From assembly GCF_000383875.1 (NCBI RefSeq), contig NZ_KB912880.1, forward strand, positions 76,108-140,107: a stretch of 64,000 nt of DNA. Reading direction: 5' to 3'. The notes under the pieces are model-generated. The model ran no database searches. It worked only from the letters and a program-made list of their open reading frames with translations, and was not told where the DNA came from. Below, in pieces: positions 27,139-36,383 of the stretch (positions are counted from its first letter, which is position 1; every line of letters starts with the position of its first letter). This DNA is from Caldibacillus debilis DSM 16016. Lineage in GTDB: Bacteria > Bacillota > Bacilli > Bacillales > Caldibacillaceae. Position numbers and translations under genes: made by a program.

Positions 27139-29781
27139 ATGGAAGAGCTCGAGATCAAAATGCCGACCAAATATGATCCGAAAACGGTGGAACAGGGCCG
27201 TTACGAATGGTGGCTCCGCGGAAAATATTTCGAGGCGAAAGGAGAACCGGACAAAAAACCGTTTACGGTCGTCATTCCTCCGCCGAACGTCACCGGAAAA
27301 TTGCATCTCGGCCACGCCTGGGATGCGACCCTTCAGGACATCATCGTCCGGATGAAGCGGATGCAGGGGTATGACGTTTTGTGGCTCCCCGGCATGGACC
27401 ATGCGGGCATCGCCACCCAGGCCAAGGTGGAGGAAAAGCTGCGGAAGGAAGGAAAGACGAGATACGATCTGGGCCGGGAAAAATTTGTCGAAGAAACGTG
27501 GCGCTGGAAAGAGGAATATGCCGGCCACATCCGGAAACAATGGGAAAAACTCGGCCTTTCCCTCGATTACACGAGGGAGCGTTTCACCTTGGATGAAGGG
27601 CTCTCCAGGGCCGTCCGCGAAGTGTTCGTCTCCCTATACCGGAAGGGCCTGATCTACCGGGGGGAATATATCATTAACTGGGATCCGGAGACAAGGACGG
27701 CTTTATCCGACATTGAAGTGATTTACAAGGAAGTGGAAGGCGCCCTCTACCACATCAAATATCCGTTAAAGGACGGAAGCGGCCATATCGAAGTGGCCAC
27801 GACGAGGCCGGAAACGATGCTGGGGGATACCGCCGTCGCCGTCCATCCGGAGGATGACAGGTACAAGGACCTGATCGGCAAAACGGTCGTCTTGCCCTTC
27901 GTTGGCCGGGAGATTCCGATCATCGCCGATGAATACGTAGACAAGGAATTCGGAACCGGAGCGGTCAAAATTACCCCCGCCCATGACCCCAACGACTTCG
28001 AGGTCGGAAACCGGCACGGGCTCCCGCGGATCCTGGTCATGAATCCGGATGGGACGATGAATGAAAATGCCGGCAAATACCAGGGATTGGACCGTTTCGA
28101 ATGCCGGAAGCGGATCGTCGAAGATCTTCGGGAGCTCGGGCTGCTGGAAAAAGTCGAAAAGCATGTCCATTCCGTCGGCCATTCGGAAAGAAGCGGCGCC
28201 GTCGTCGAACCGTATCTGTCCACCCAATGGTTCGTCAAGATGGAACCGCTGGCCAGGGCAGCCATCGAACTGCAAAAGGGCGAAGGAAAAGTCCGTTTTG
28301 TGCCCGAACGTTTCGAAAAGACCTATTTGCACTGGCTGGAAAATATCCGGGATTGGTGCATTTCCCGCCAGCTTTGGTGGGGACACCGGATTCCCGCCTG
28401 GTATCATAAAGAGACCGGCGAGATTTACGTGGACACCGAACCGCCGAAGGACATCGAAAATTGGGAGCAGGATCCCGATGTTTTGGACACTTGGTTCAGC
28501 TCGGCGTTATGGCCCTTTTCGACGATGGGATGGCCGGACACGGAAAACCCCGATTACAAGCGGTATTATCCGACGGACGTCCTGGTGACGGGCTATGACA
28601 TCATTTTCTTCTGGGTGTCGCGAATGATTTTCCAAGCCCTGGAATTTACTGGTACGAAACCGTTCAAGGATGTATTGATCCACGGCCTCGTCCGCGACAG
28701 CCAGGGAAGAAAAATGAGCAAATCCCTCGGAAACGGCGTCGATCCGATGGAGGTCATCGACAAATACGGGGCCGACTCCCTGCGCTATTTCCTGGCAACC
28801 GGTTCTTCCCCGGGGCTGGATTTGCGCTTCAGCACGGAAAAGGTGGAAGGGGTCTGGAATTTCGCCAACAAAATTTGGAACGCGTCCCGCTTCGCCTTGA
28901 TGAACTTGAACGGCATGACCTATGATGAAATCGATTTGGGCGGGGAGAAATCCGTCGCCGACCGATGGATCTTGGCGAGATTGAACGAGACGATCGAAAC
29001 GGTCACGAAGCTTGCGGAAAAATACGAATTCGGCGAAGCCGGGCGGACGTTGTACAACTTTATCTGGGATGATCTTTGCGATTGGTACATCGAGATGGCC
29101 AAGCTCCCGCTCTACGGCGATGACGAAGGGGCGAAAAGGACGACGAGGTCCGTTCTCGCCTGCGTTTTCGATCAAACCTTGCGTTTGTTGCACCCGTTCA
29201 TGCCGTTTATTACCGAGGAAATATGGCAGCATCTGCCCCATCAGGGAGAGACGATCACTTTAAGCAAATGGCCCGAGGTCCGCAAAGAATGGGATGATCC
29301 GAAGGCGGTCAAGCAGATGAAAATCCTGATGGAAATCATCCGTTCGGTAAGAAACATCCGCGCGGAAATGAACACGCCGATGGGCAAGAAAATCGATGTC
29401 CTGATCAAAGCAACGGACGATGAAACGCTGGAAACGTTAAAGGAAAACGAAAAATATCTCCGGCGCTTTCTAAATCCGAAGACCCTCGTGATGGCCAAGG
29501 ACCTGGCGGCGCCGGAAAAATCGATGAGCGCCGTCGTCACCGGCGGGGAAATCTTCCTGCCCCTTGAGGGGCTCATCGACATCGAAGAGGAGATCGCCCG
29601 GCTGGAAAAAGAGCTGGCAAAATGGGATGCGGAAGTCTTGCGGGTGCAAAAGAAACTGGCCAATGAAAATTTCCTGAAAAAAGCGCCGGCCCAAGTGGTC
29701 GCCGCCGAAAGGGAGAAGGAGAAGGAATATTTGGAAAAAAGGTCTCTTGTGGAGCAGCGGCTGAAAGAGTTAAAATCTTGA
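27139..29781 (+). CDS. valS: Valyl-tRNA synthetase
   Basis: Class I aminoacyl-tRNA synthetase that charges tRNA-Val and edits misactivated threonine. The HIGH motif is HLGH at residues 56-59, the KMSKS motif is at 525-529, the CP1 editing domain lies between, and the C-terminal coiled coil (about 815-880, rich in K/E heptads) binds tRNA. The ATG follows AAAGGAGGAG. Length 880 aa is the same as in B. subtilis. Expression is governed by the upstream T-box. A terminator follows, so folC has separate transcription or read-through. Confidence 0.98.
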   Translation: MEELEIKMPTKYDPKTVEQGRYEWWLRGKYFEAKGEPDKKPFTVVIPPPNVTGKLHLGHAWDATLQDIIVRMKRMQGYDVLWLPGMDHAGIATQAKVEEKLRKEGKTRYDLGREKFVEETWRWKEEYAGHIRKQWEKLGLSLDYTRERFTLDEGLSRAVREVFVSLYRKGLIYRGEYIINWDPETRTALSDIEVIYKEVEGALYHIKYPLKDGSGHIEVATTRPETMLGDTAVAVHPEDDRYKDLIGKTVVLPFVGREIPIIADEYVDKEFGTGAVKITPAHDPNDFEVGNRHGLPRILVMNPDGTMNENAGKYQGLDRFECRKRIVEDLRELGLLEKVEKHVHSVGHSERSGAVVEPYLSTQWFVKMEPLARAAIELQKGEGKVRFVPERFEKTYLHWLENIRDWCISRQLWWGHRIPAWYHKETGEIYVDTEPPKDIENWEQDPDVLDTWFSSALWPFSTMGWPDTENPDYKRYYPTDVLVTGYDIIFFWVSRMIFQALEFTGTKPFKDVLIHGLVRDSQGRKMSKSLGNGVDPMEVIDKYGADSLRYFLATGSSPGLDLRFSTEKVEGVWNFANKIWNASRFALMNLNGMTYDEIDLGGEKSVADRWILARLNETIETVTKLAEKYEFGEAGRTLYNFIWDDLCDWYIEMAKLPLYGDDEGAKRTTRSVLACVFDQTLRLLHPFMPFITEEIWQHLPHQGETITLSKWPEVRKEWDDPKAVKQMKILMEIIRSVRNIRAEMNTPMGKKIDVLIKATDDETLETLKENEKYLRRFLNPKTLVMAKDLAAPEKSMSAVVTGGEIFLPLEGLIDIEEEIARLEKELAKWDAEVLRVQKKLANENFLKKAPAQVVAAEREKEKEYLEKRSLVEQRLKELKS

Positions 29782-29796
29782 TGGACGGATTTTCCA

Positions 29797-29829
29797 GGAC
29801 GGATCTACTTCGTTAGATTCGTCCTCTTT
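29797..29829 (+). terminator. Terminator of valS
   Basis: GGACGGATCTA pairs with TAGATTCGTCC around a short loop and is followed by TCTTTTT. Confidence 0.8.
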
Positions 29830-29927
29830 TTGAACAAGAAGCGGGAAAACGGGATTTCACCGATCGGATCTTTCCCGGTCGTCGACAGATATTTGAACCG
29901 GGATCGAAAAAACGGGGGGAAAGCGGC

Positions 29928-31229
29928 ATGTTTGAAACACCGGAAGAAGTCATCGGATGGTTGGACAACCGTTTGAAATTCGGCATAAAACCCGGGCTGG
30001 AACGGATGGAGCGTCTCATGGCCGCGCTGGGCCATCCCGAAAGATATATCCGTGCGGTCCATGTCGGGGGGACGAACGGAAAGGGGTCAACCGTCGCCTT
30101 TTTACGGGCGATTGTTGAAGAAGCGGGTCTGGAGGCGGGCACCTTCACCTCCCCCCATATGGATCATCCTTGCGAACGGATCGCCGTAAACGGCAGGCCC
30201 ATCGGCGGAAAGGATCTGATCGCCTGCGCCGAAGCGGTCCTTCCCGCCGTCGAAAGGTTGGACCGCGAGGGCAATCCGCCGACGGAATTTGAGATCTTGA
30301 CGGCGATGGCCTTGCATTATTTCGCCTTCGTTCATCCCGTCGACGTCGCCATTTTTGAAGTCGGGCTCGGCGGCCGGCTCGATTCGACGAACGTCCTCCA
30401 TCCCCTTGTCTCGGTCATTACCAACGTCGGCCACGATCATATGAACATTTTGGGTTCCACGTTAAAAGAGATCGCCGCGGAAAAGGCGGGGATCATCAAA
30501 AACGGGGTGCCCCTGGTCACCGCGGCGCGAGGGGAAGCGTTGGAAACGGTTGCCGGAACGGCCAAAGAGAAGCGCGCTGCGGTCTACCGGCTGGGAAAAC
30601 AATTTCAATATACGGATCTCGGCCCCGCGGAAAACGGGGAAAGATTTTCGCTGCAGCTGGTCTTTAAGACCTTTCCGGATCTGGAGATCGGCATGTTCGG
30701 GCGCCATCAGCTGGAAAATGCTTCCCTCGCCGCGATGGCCGCTTACCTGTTGCAGACCTACTATTCCTTTTTCATCGAAGACGAGCATATTGCCGAAGGT
30801 TTGAAGAAAGCGGAATGGAAAGGGAGATTCCAGATCGTCTCCCGGCGCCCCCTGGTGATATTGGACGGGGCCCACAATCCCGAAGGGACAGCGAGTCTGT
30901 CAGAAACATTCCAACGGCATTTTCCGGACAAAAAAGCGACCGTCCTCTTTTCCGCTTTAAAAGACAAACCGCTGGCGGAAATGATCGCCATCCTCGATCA
31001 ATTGGGCGGAAAACTCGTCTTTACCGAATTTTCCCATCCCCGCGGGGAAAGGGCGGAACGGCTGCTTTCCCTTTCCCGCGCCGCCGATAAGCGGGCCGTG
31101 AAGGATTGGAAGGGGGAATTGGCGCGGCTGATCGGGGGCTTGACCGGGGAGGAGGCCCTGATCGTGACCGGCTCCTTGTATTTTATCGCGGCCGTCCATC
31201 CTGTTGTGCAAAAAATATTAAAATTGTAA
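29928..31229 (+). CDS. folC: Folylpolyglutamate synthase / dihydrofolate synthase
   Basis: Adds glutamate to dihydropteroate and to reduced folates. The P-loop GTNGKGST is at about residues 47-54. The Mur-ligase-like motif EVGLGGRLDSTN and the DGAHNPEG motif of the C-terminal domain are intact. Length 433 aa is normal. Its place after valS is conserved in Bacillus. Confidence 0.96.
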   Translation: MFETPEEVIGWLDNRLKFGIKPGLERMERLMAALGHPERYIRAVHVGGTNGKGSTVAFLRAIVEEAGLEAGTFTSPHMDHPCERIAVNGRPIGGKDLIACAEAVLPAVERLDREGNPPTEFEILTAMALHYFAFVHPVDVAIFEVGLGGRLDSTNVLHPLVSVITNVGHDHMNILGSTLKEIAAEKAGIIKNGVPLVTAARGEALETVAGTAKEKRAAVYRLGKQFQYTDLGPAENGERFSLQLVFKTFPDLEIGMFGRHQLENASLAAMAAYLLQTYYSFFIEDEHIAEGLKKAEWKGRFQIVSRRPLVILDGAHNPEGTASLSETFQRHFPDKKATVLFSALKDKPLAEMIAILDQLGGKLVFTEFSHPRGERAERLLSLSRAADKRAVKDWKGELARLIGGLTGEEALIVTGSLYFIAAVHPVVQKILKL

Positions 31230-31236
31230 AAATAAA

Positions 31237-31265
31237 ATGACAAAAAATCCGGTTTTTGATAAAAT
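31237..31265 (+). promoter_or_regulatory. Promoter of the diguanylate cyclase gene
   Basis: ATGACA at 31237-31242 and TAAAAT at 31260-31265 with a 17-base spacer, in a short AT-rich gap after folC. Confidence 0.6.
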
Positions 31266-31324
31266 ATGTTTAATATGAAAGCTGAAAAAATGAGGGATTT
31301 GCCAAGTCATGGGAGGGGAGCAAT

Positions 31325-33043
31325 ATGGTGATCGGCCGGAAAAAGAAATGGATCATTTGGTTGGCGTGGGCGGTTGTTGTTCCTGCCAGTTTCCTTTACG
31401 CCTCCCAGGTTTCTCCCCTGCCATCGAGTTTCAACGCCGGGGACTTTATTATTTTAGTCCTGCTTATGATCCCCGCCGCCTTATTGCCGGTCATTATCAA
31501 CCAGACGCCGATCTCCTTTACCCAATGGATCGTCCTCGTGGTATTTTTGCAATTCGGCCTGCTGGCGGAAATGATTTTGACCCAGTTCTCCATCCTCATT
31601 ACCATGATCCGCCTTCGCTTGTCGAGGGACCAATATTTTCGTTTTCCCTTAAATTCCGCCATGTTTTCCGCCGTATCGGTTTTAAGCGGGACGGTCTACT
31701 ATCTTTTGGGCGGAACCCACAATCCGGGGGCTTCCGTCGACGTTTCATTCTTTTTGCTGGCGTTTGTCTATGTCTTCGCCTATTATCTTTTGAACCAGCT
31801 GTTTTTCAATTTCATCCATTCATTTATTTATTCGGTCAAAATTTCATTTTTTTCAAAGGATTTGGTTTGGGAGACCCTTTCCTTGTTCGTCGCCTATCCG
31901 ATCGGCGTGATCTTATACATTTTGTACAATTCGGCCGGAAACATCAGCGTGCTCCTGGTGGGCATTCCCGTCATCCTGATGCTGCTCGTTTTGCATAACT
32001 ACAACCGGGCGAGCATCATGAACGAATATTTGCAGAAGGCCGTGGAACTGGGACACCGGCTGACGGAAAAATTAAAATTCGATGAGGTGCTCGAGATTTT
32101 CGTTAAAAACGTGCTGAAAATGTTTCCCGCCAATTACTTGTACATTCTGGAAGTCGTGGACGATGAACGGCTGGAATATATCCGCTGCTATGAAAAAGGG
32201 GAATTTGCTGAGGTGAAGCCGCCGCCGCTGAAAAAGAACGAAGGGATCGGCGGCCTCGTCTGGTCGGCGAAAAGAGGGATGCTGTTCCATGAAAGAAGGG
32301 AATGGCAGCAGATGGAGAAGGAAGGGTTTCCCGATGACCTGGAAAGCCTTCTCGCCGTTCCCATGATGAAAAACAATCGCGTCACCGGCGTGATCCTTTT
32401 GGGATCGAAGAGGAAAAGGGTATATGACAAGTTTCAACTGGCCATTTTCGACATCCTCTGCTCCTATTTGGCCATCTCGCTGGATAACGCCAAACATTAC
32501 GAGAAGACAAAGGATGAAAGCATCAGATGCCCGTTGACGAAACTGTACAACGCCCGCTATTTTCACGACAAGCTGGAGGAAATTTTCGAAAAGTTAAGAA
32601 ACGGGGAGATGCCATCCGTTTCCCTTTTATTGATCGATATCGACCATTTTAAAATGGTCAATGATACTTACGGGCATCAAAGCGGAAATGAAATATTGTG
32701 CCAAATGGCGGATCTGCTGAAATCGATCATCCAATCGAAGGGAATCGTGGCAAGATACGGCGGGGAGGAGTTTGCGGTCATCCTGCCCGGCTACAAGAAG
32801 GAAGAGGCCAGTTCCTTTGCCGAATACATCCGCAAGACGATCGAGAGCCGTTCCTTCGTCATGTACAACGATCTGGCGGAAGTCAGGCGGAAATTGAGCG
32901 TGCGCGTTACCGTGAGCATCGGCGTTTCAGCCGCCCCCGCGGATACGGACGAACCGATGGCCCTGCTGCGCTGCGCGGACCGGGCCCTGTATATCGGCGC
33001 AAAGCGGGTCGGCCGCAATAAAGTGGCCAAATACGTGATTTAG
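31325..33043 (+). CDS. Membrane-bound GAF-GGDEF diguanylate cyclase
   Basis: Predicted to make cyclic di-GMP from two GTP. Seven or so hydrophobic segments fill residues 10 to about 225. A GAF-type sensor domain follows (about 240-400), then a GGDEF domain (about 405-572). The active-site motif is intact, GGEEF at 479-483, with the metal-binding DIDHFKMVND upstream. The allosteric inhibitory site is missing: the four residues normally RxxD, five before GGEEF, are QSKG, so product inhibition is unlikely. The ATG lies after GGGAGGGGAGCAAT. It has its own promoter and terminator. Its position next to the pilus genes suggests that it serves them. Confidence 0.92.
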   Translation: MVIGRKKKWIIWLAWAVVVPASFLYASQVSPLPSSFNAGDFIILVLLMIPAALLPVIINQTPISFTQWIVLVVFLQFGLLAEMILTQFSILITMIRLRLSRDQYFRFPLNSAMFSAVSVLSGTVYYLLGGTHNPGASVDVSFFLLAFVYVFAYYLLNQLFFNFIHSFIYSVKISFFSKDLVWETLSLFVAYPIGVILYILYNSAGNISVLLVGIPVILMLLVLHNYNRASIMNEYLQKAVELGHRLTEKLKFDEVLEIFVKNVLKMFPANYLYILEVVDDERLEYIRCYEKGEFAEVKPPPLKKNEGIGGLVWSAKRGMLFHERREWQQMEKEGFPDDLESLLAVPMMKNNRVTGVILLGSKRKRVYDKFQLAIFDILCSYLAISLDNAKHYEKTKDESIRCPLTKLYNARYFHDKLEEIFEKLRNGEMPSVSLLLIDIDHFKMVNDTYGHQSGNEILCQMADLLKSIIQSKGIVARYGGEEFAVILPGYKKEEASSFAEYIRKTIESRSFVMYNDLAEVRRKLSVRVTVSIGVSAAPADTDEPMALLRCADRALYIGAKRVGRNKVAKYVI

Positions 33044-33383
33044 CTTACGGGGAGGGGGGTGCCGGATTTCTCCGCCGTGGAGAAGACGGCAGGAAGACGG
33101 CCATCGTTTCTCTCGGCTGTCCGGAATGATGGCGCCGGGAAGCTACGGTTCCCCCCGTGGATTGCGGACCGGGCAACGGAAACCGGCGGCTATTCTTTTT
33201 CCAGCAGGCTCGGAAAAATACAGATCGCCATGCACCGGAGTTTATTCTTCCGGCGCATGGCGATTTTTTGTCCTGAGCGCGAAGGATTTTCTTCTTCGGC
33301 GCCGTCGGGCCGTTCGCCGCGCTGAATCCGCTGGCCGGATCCCGAGAAGGATTTTTCCTCTTCGGCAGTCCGGGACCGGCTGA
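33044..33383. other. Convergent spacer between cyclase and minor pilin operon
   Basis: About 340 bases with no supportable gene. The only clear element is the terminator at 33224-33269. Confidence 0.5.
33224..33269 (+). terminator. Terminator of the diguanylate cyclase gene
   Basis: ATCGCCATGCACCGGA at 33224-33239 pairs with TCCGGCGCATGGCGAT at 33249-33264 (one mismatch), followed by five T. Confidence 0.85.
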
Positions 33384-35144
33384 CTATTCCCCCGGCTTCC
33401 GGTCGAGGAGGATCGGAAAGTCCACGTCCGTGATGACCGGCTCCTGGGATTTGATGTCGGAGTAAGTGTTGATGATTTCCGGATCGTAGACGATTTGCAG
33501 GCGGGACGGCCTCGTCCGCTGGCCTTCGACGCCTTCGTAGTAATCGTTGCTGTATTTCTGAGCATTTTCGAATCTTTGATTGCTCGCCCTGCCGCGGATG
33601 GCGTTCAAAACGATCTTGCGCGCCGATATTCCGCCTTCAATCCGGATATTGGATCCGACCCCGTACATTTCCAATTCCTTTTCCGAATAAAAGAATCCTT
33701 TGATCTGGCTTGGCTCATCTTGATAGAGACTGTTGTTTTGGATGTTGATTTTTCCGGTGGCGAAGATGATCAATGAACCTTCCCTTCCGTTCTTGTTCAA
33801 CCCGTTGATCCGGGAATATTCGATGAGGACATCCCCGTCAACGTACATGATGGAGTTGAACTGGGCGTCGGCCCCCCTGATGGTGACATCGCCGTCCACG
33901 AAGATGGGGCCGTCGATTTGGATCCGGTCATAATTGTTCGGATTAGAGGATGTGCTTCCGTTCCCGACCGTTAAATCCCCGCCGACATAGGCGCCGTTAA
34001 GAAAGGTGGTCTTTCCGAAGTTTTTATAGCTGTTTTTGATCTCGAGATCGCTGTTTGTCGCAAATCTTCCGAAGGTGTTATTTCCGTTGAACAGACAAGT
34101 ATTGGTGATGATCCAATTGCAATCCGCATAGATTTTTTTATCCGGATAAGATTCATTTTCGAAAGGCACGAAGGGCAGCCATTTTCTTATGACCGTTACC
34201 CCCGGAGAATTTTTCTCATACTTGAACGCATTCCGCTGCGAAGTGATGGGAATCGGTTCCCGGGACATCGCCCGCCTGACCAGCTTCGGGGCTTCGCCGG
34301 GGAAAAAGACGTCTTCGATCCGGTCCGTCTTCTTCGTGAAGCCGGCGCCGAAGTTGACGGTCTTGAGGTATTTATCGTAGTCGCCCGGGGTCTGATTCAA
34401 GGCGTAAACCTCCCCTCCCAAGACGAGCTGGGCCCGGTCCTTTCCGTCCGCCGGGCGGGCGCTCGGGTAAAGGGAATTGATCCAATATTCCCGTCCGTCC
34501 AAGACGGCCCGGGCCTTATTGCTTATAATAAGATTTCCGTCCACCTTCATGTCGCCGGTGATGGAGACGGCCCCGTGCAGGAACATGTTCCCTTCTCCCG
34601 GTTCACAGCCCCCCGTCCCGCCGCATGCCTTATTGGCGCCCAGCGCATATTGCAGCGGCTCCGGAACCGCTTGGGAGCCGACTTCAAAGGTGGCGGTCAT
34701 CTTCTTTTCCTCGCCGCTGGCGTTTCCGGTGCTGACAAAGGTGACTTTTTTCCGCAGGGGATTCGGTTCGCCGTTTGCATCCGTCACGTCTTCGATTTTT
34801 GTGATGCAGGCCGCATATTCGCCGGTCCGGTTCGCTTTCCGGATCCCGCTCCCGTCGCATTTGTAGGCGTTTAACGTTTGATTCAGCCGTTCGATGAATT
34901 CCGAACGGGGAAGCCCCTCCTCTCCCAGGGCTTCGTTCAGCTCCCGGTAGATCTGGTTGGTAAGATGGTCGATCCCCTTTGCCGACAGTTCCCTCGCCTG
35001 GACGATATTTTCCGATGTTTGGCTGCGCTTGACGCCGCTCAACGTGACGGACAACAGGGACAGGGCCAGGACGGCAAACAGCAAGGAGATGAACACGGTG
35101 ATCAAGAGCGCATAGCCGTCTTCCCGGCGGAACCGCGCATTCAT
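33384..35144 (-). CDS. PilX-like large pilus assembly protein
   Basis: Surface or pilus-tip component, 586 aa. It has a class III-like prepilin N-terminus: MNARFRREDG, then a 24-residue hydrophobic helix beginning YALLITVFIS. The usual Glu at +5 is replaced by Ile, as in PilX/GspK-type tip pilins. The large C-terminal part (about 190-500) alternates short beta-rich stretches such as GAVSITGDMKVDGNLIIS and DGPIFVDGDVTIRGA, resembling a beta-helix or polymer-forming repeat domain. It overlaps the preceding minor pilin gene by four bases and is the last gene of a three-gene operon. PilX naming rests on the N-terminus and context. Confidence 0.8.
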   Translation of the reverse strand: MNARFRREDGYALLITVFISLLFAVLALSLLSVTLSGVKRSQTSENIVQARELSAKGIDHLTNQIYRELNEALGEEGLPRSEFIERLNQTLNAYKCDGSGIRKANRTGEYAACITKIEDVTDANGEPNPLRKKVTFVSTGNASGEEKKMTATFEVGSQAVPEPLQYALGANKACGGTGGCEPGEGNMFLHGAVSITGDMKVDGNLIISNKARAVLDGREYWINSLYPSARPADGKDRAQLVLGGEVYALNQTPGDYDKYLKTVNFGAGFTKKTDRIEDVFFPGEAPKLVRRAMSREPIPITSQRNAFKYEKNSPGVTVIRKWLPFVPFENESYPDKKIYADCNWIITNTCLFNGNNTFGRFATNSDLEIKNSYKNFGKTTFLNGAYVGGDLTVGNGSTSSNPNNYDRIQIDGPIFVDGDVTIRGADAQFNSIMYVDGDVLIEYSRINGLNKNGREGSLIIFATGKINIQNNSLYQDEPSQIKGFFYSEKELEMYGVGSNIRIEGGISARKIVLNAIRGRASNQRFENAQKYSNDYYEGVEGQRTRPSRLQIVYDPEIINTYSDIKSQEPVITDVDFPILLDRKPGE

Positions 35145-35650
35145 TTTTCTCCCCCTTTCGTATCGTCGATCAAGCTGAGAATGCTCGTTAATTCCAAATG
35201 CTCCTCAAACTTTTTTGATTTCAGGCTCAACGTAATGCGGAATTTTCCGTCGCCCAGGCTTTCGGTCCGCGAATCCTCATCGAGGCGGACGCCGTCGTTC
35301 AAAGGCGGGAGCGCGCGGCCGTTCACCACCGCCTTTCCGTCGATGAAACCGGTCTTTTCCCCGTTTTTCTTTTGAAAATAGTAGTTGTTCGTCCCGCTTT
35401 CGGGCAAAGCCGTTTTTTCCACTTCGCTCGCCTTTAGGGTGAAGATCCCTTCGATGAAATTCGCCATGATGTAGTCGGCTTCATCCCGCAGTTTCGCCTC
35501 TTCCATCGACCGGCCGTACGCCTGGATTCCCCCGTACAGGACGGAAAAGACGACGAGCAGGATCACGGACATCAGCGCCAGGCTGGCGACGGTTTCGATG
35601 AGCGTGAGGCCTTCGTTATTTTCCCATCTTTTCCGGATCCTACGGTTCAT
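35141..35650 (-). CDS. Minor type IV prepilin
   Basis: Pilin-like protein of 169 aa. The leader MNRRIRKRWENNEG is followed by LTLIETVASLALMSVILLVV, with Glu at +5 of the mature protein, the signature of substrates of the prepilin peptidase. The ATG at 35650 has GGAGGGG ten bases upstream. It overlaps both operon neighbours by a few bases. The mature part is mainly polar and not further recognised. Confidence 0.85.
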   Translation of the reverse strand: MNRRIRKRWENNEGLTLIETVASLALMSVILLVVFSVLYGGIQAYGRSMEEAKLRDEADYIMANFIEGIFTLKASEVEKTALPESGTNNYYFQKKNGEKTGFIDGKAVVNGRALPPLNDGVRLDEDSRTESLGDGKFRITLSLKSKKFEEHLELTSILSLIDDTKGGEK

Positions 35651-36122
35651 AGCGGACAAACCCCTCCACCGTCGAAGTGATCCCCTTGTCTTCCAATCGG
35701 GCCTGGACGGCAACGTTGATCAGGTTGAGCCTGCGGTCGGACAAATCCTGGTAGACGTAGAGATAGATTTCGTAGGTTTTTCCGTTCACCAAGGGCAAAT
35801 AAAGGGTTTCGCAGTCCCGGAAGTTTTTAGCCTTGCAAACGTCGTAGGAATACACATACGGGTCGTCTTTCGTTTTCCCTGCATAGGGAGGCGGCGCCGC
35901 CGAATCGGGAGGATCGATATAGGATAAGGGATCGGCCTTGACCCGTTCCAGCGTCGCCTTGGCCAAATAGGTGCCGATCAGCTTGTCCTGGCTGGAATGG
36001 GCGGCCTTGTTCGTGAACACAAAGAGGTTGAAGAACGTCAACAAGAGCACCGACAGGATGAGGAGGGAGGCGACGACTTCCACGAGGGAGGCTCCGCCGG
36101 AATCCTTCATGAAATGATCCAT
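35640..36122 (-). CDS. Minor type IV prepilin (PilV-like)
   Basis: First gene of the minor pilin operon, 160 aa. The leader MDHFMKDSGG precedes ASLVEVVASLLILSVLLLTF, with Glu at +5. The ATG at 36122 follows AAAGGAG with good spacing. The C-terminal part is short and polar. Its promoter should lie in the divergent spacer that contains the palindrome at 36260. Confidence 0.85.
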   Translation of the reverse strand: MDHFMKDSGGASLVEVVASLLILSVLLLTFFNLFVFTNKAAHSSQDKLIGTYLAKATLERVKADPLSYIDPPDSAAPPPYAGKTKDDPYVYSYDVCKAKNFRDCETLYLPLVNGKTYEIYLYVYQDLSDRRLNLINVAVQARLEDKGITSTVEGFVRYEP

Positions 36123-36259
36123 GACTGGCAATCTCCTTTTCTCGGAAAAACAAACTCTTTCTTCGTCCGGTTTGTAAAATATGGCATAAAATTGAAAAAT
36201 CATCCAAAAAATAAATAAAAAGTCCCAGGAATGCGTTGCTATTCATTATTGTTATCATT

Positions 36260-36283
36260 AAAATAGTAATAGATTACTATTTT
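36260..36283. promoter_or_regulatory. Perfect palindrome in the divergent pilus spacer
   Basis: AAAATAGTAAT at 36260-36270 and ATTACTATTTT at 36273-36283 are exact reverse complements around AG. The half-site AAAATAGT recurs at 36314-36321. Lying between two divergent pilus-related transcripts, it is a candidate operator for a dimeric regulator. It is not followed by a GC stem, so a terminator is unlikely. Confidence 0.6.
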
Positions 36284-36383
36284 TTGTATTCATTTTCCAA
36301 TAATATTATAGCTTAAAATAGTTCTTTTTTCCTGTATCCATCGGAAAAAATTCGATGATTTTTTTCTTTAGGGTGGGAATTCC

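Noticed and set aside
36260-36283. ComK box
   Set aside because: The site lacks the paired AAAAN5TTTT geometry; the arms are separated by only two bases, which fits a dimer operator better.
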